Assembly (NCBI GenBank): GCA_016194725.1
Contig: JACQAW010000407.1
Location: 1-7,214 of the forward strand
Length of the DNA stretch: 7,214 nucleotides
Source of the DNA: Deltaproteobacteria bacterium
GTDB taxonomy: Bacteria; Bdellovibrionota; UBA1018; UBA923
Reading direction: 5' to 3'
Part shown: positions 7,080 to 7,214 of the stretch, in pieces
How positions within the stretch are numbered: position 1 is the stretch's first letter
Layout: each line of letters starts with the position of its first letter
Program-made: the position numbers and the translations under genes
Notes under the pieces: generated by a model
Databases searched by the model: none
Told to the model about the DNA's origin: nothing
Seen by the model: only the letters and a program-made list of their open reading frames with translations

Positions 7080-7214
7080 TCAATAACCGATCGCGGTCTG
7101 GCTTACGACTTTACCGTCGTTAATCGTCCATTGGTCAAGCACACCGCCGTTTGAGTTGATCCTGCCGCCCGCACCGATTACAAATGTCGTCGAGGTCACG
7201 GGGGTGGCCGGGAC
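7080..7214 (-). CDS. C-terminus of a type IV pilin-like or pseudopilin-like protein (5' end outside window)
   Basis: Only the last 44 residues and the TGA stop are present. They include FVIGAGG, then LDQWTIND (26-33 of the fragment) and end in AIGY. Small-residue-rich text followed by an L-D-x-W-x-I-N/D segment close to the end is the pattern I know from the C-termini of short type IV pilins of Deltaproteobacteria and relatives. The residues that would settle it, the prepilin peptidase site and the N-terminal hydrophobic helix, lie outside the window. There is no cysteine in the fragment, so the C-terminal disulfide loop of Pseudomonas or Neisseria pilins is absent. The gene ends before a strong hairpin and is followed by membrane glycosyltransferases, as seen downstream of pilA in several bacteria. 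Another small surface or secreted protein with a beta-rich end is possible. The reading frame is sound; the pilin identity is tentative. Confidence 0.5.
   Translation of the reverse strand, partial: VPATPVTSTTFVIGAGGRINSNGGVLDQWTINDGKVVSQTAIGY

Noticed and set aside
7054..7085. Possible promoter (TTGATT, 18 bases, TATGGT) overlapping the pilin-like stop
   Set aside because: Weak hexamers, and transcription from it would run straight into the terminator-like hairpin.

Overview
The window is one strand of an accessory surface-glycan or pilus locus: every supported gene lies on the minus strand and is read right to left. Base composition is moderate (a little over half G+C by eye) and codon use looks even across the genes. 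No rRNA, tRNA or taxon-specific marker is present, so the organism cannot be named. A pilin-like tail, membrane glycosyltransferases and a PilH-like ABC ATPase in this order recall the region downstream of pilA in Myxococcota and Desulfobacterota (former Deltaproteobacteria). I offer that only as a tentative affiliation.

Layout in the direction of transcription: (1) 7214-7080, the last 44 residues of a protein whose end resembles the C-terminus of a short type IV pilin or pseudopilin; (2) 7044-6995, a long bulged hairpin with a short U-tract, probably a terminator or attenuator; (3) 6978-5044, a 644-residue polytopic GT-C-type glycosyltransferase; (4) 4981-4292, a soluble GT2 glycosyltransferase of the dolichyl-phosphate-mannose-synthase-like type; (5) 4292-2583, a cobalamin-binding-type radical SAM protein with a basic, hydrophobic C-terminal extension; (6) 2582-762, a 606-residue DUF2723/TMEM260-like membrane glycosyltransferase with a soluble tail; (7) 701-1, the N-terminal 233 residues of an ABC transporter ATPase that runs off the left edge. 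Genes 4, 5 and 6 are joined with no spacer (TGATG and TAAGTG junctions). The other gaps are 60 to 101 bases, so the genes from 6978 leftward are likely one operon.

A working model, which is inference: the GT2 enzyme charges a polyprenyl phosphate with a sugar on the cytoplasmic face. The two GT-C enzymes, whose active sites face the periplasm, use lipid-linked sugars to modify an exported target, possibly the pilin upstream. The radical SAM enzyme makes an unusual modification (for example a C-methylation) of the lipid, sugar or another component. The ABC ATPase with an off-window permease takes part in export or pilus assembly. There is no mobile element, CRISPR array or RNA gene, no reading frame is broken inside the window, and no gene-free stretch exceeds 101 bases.
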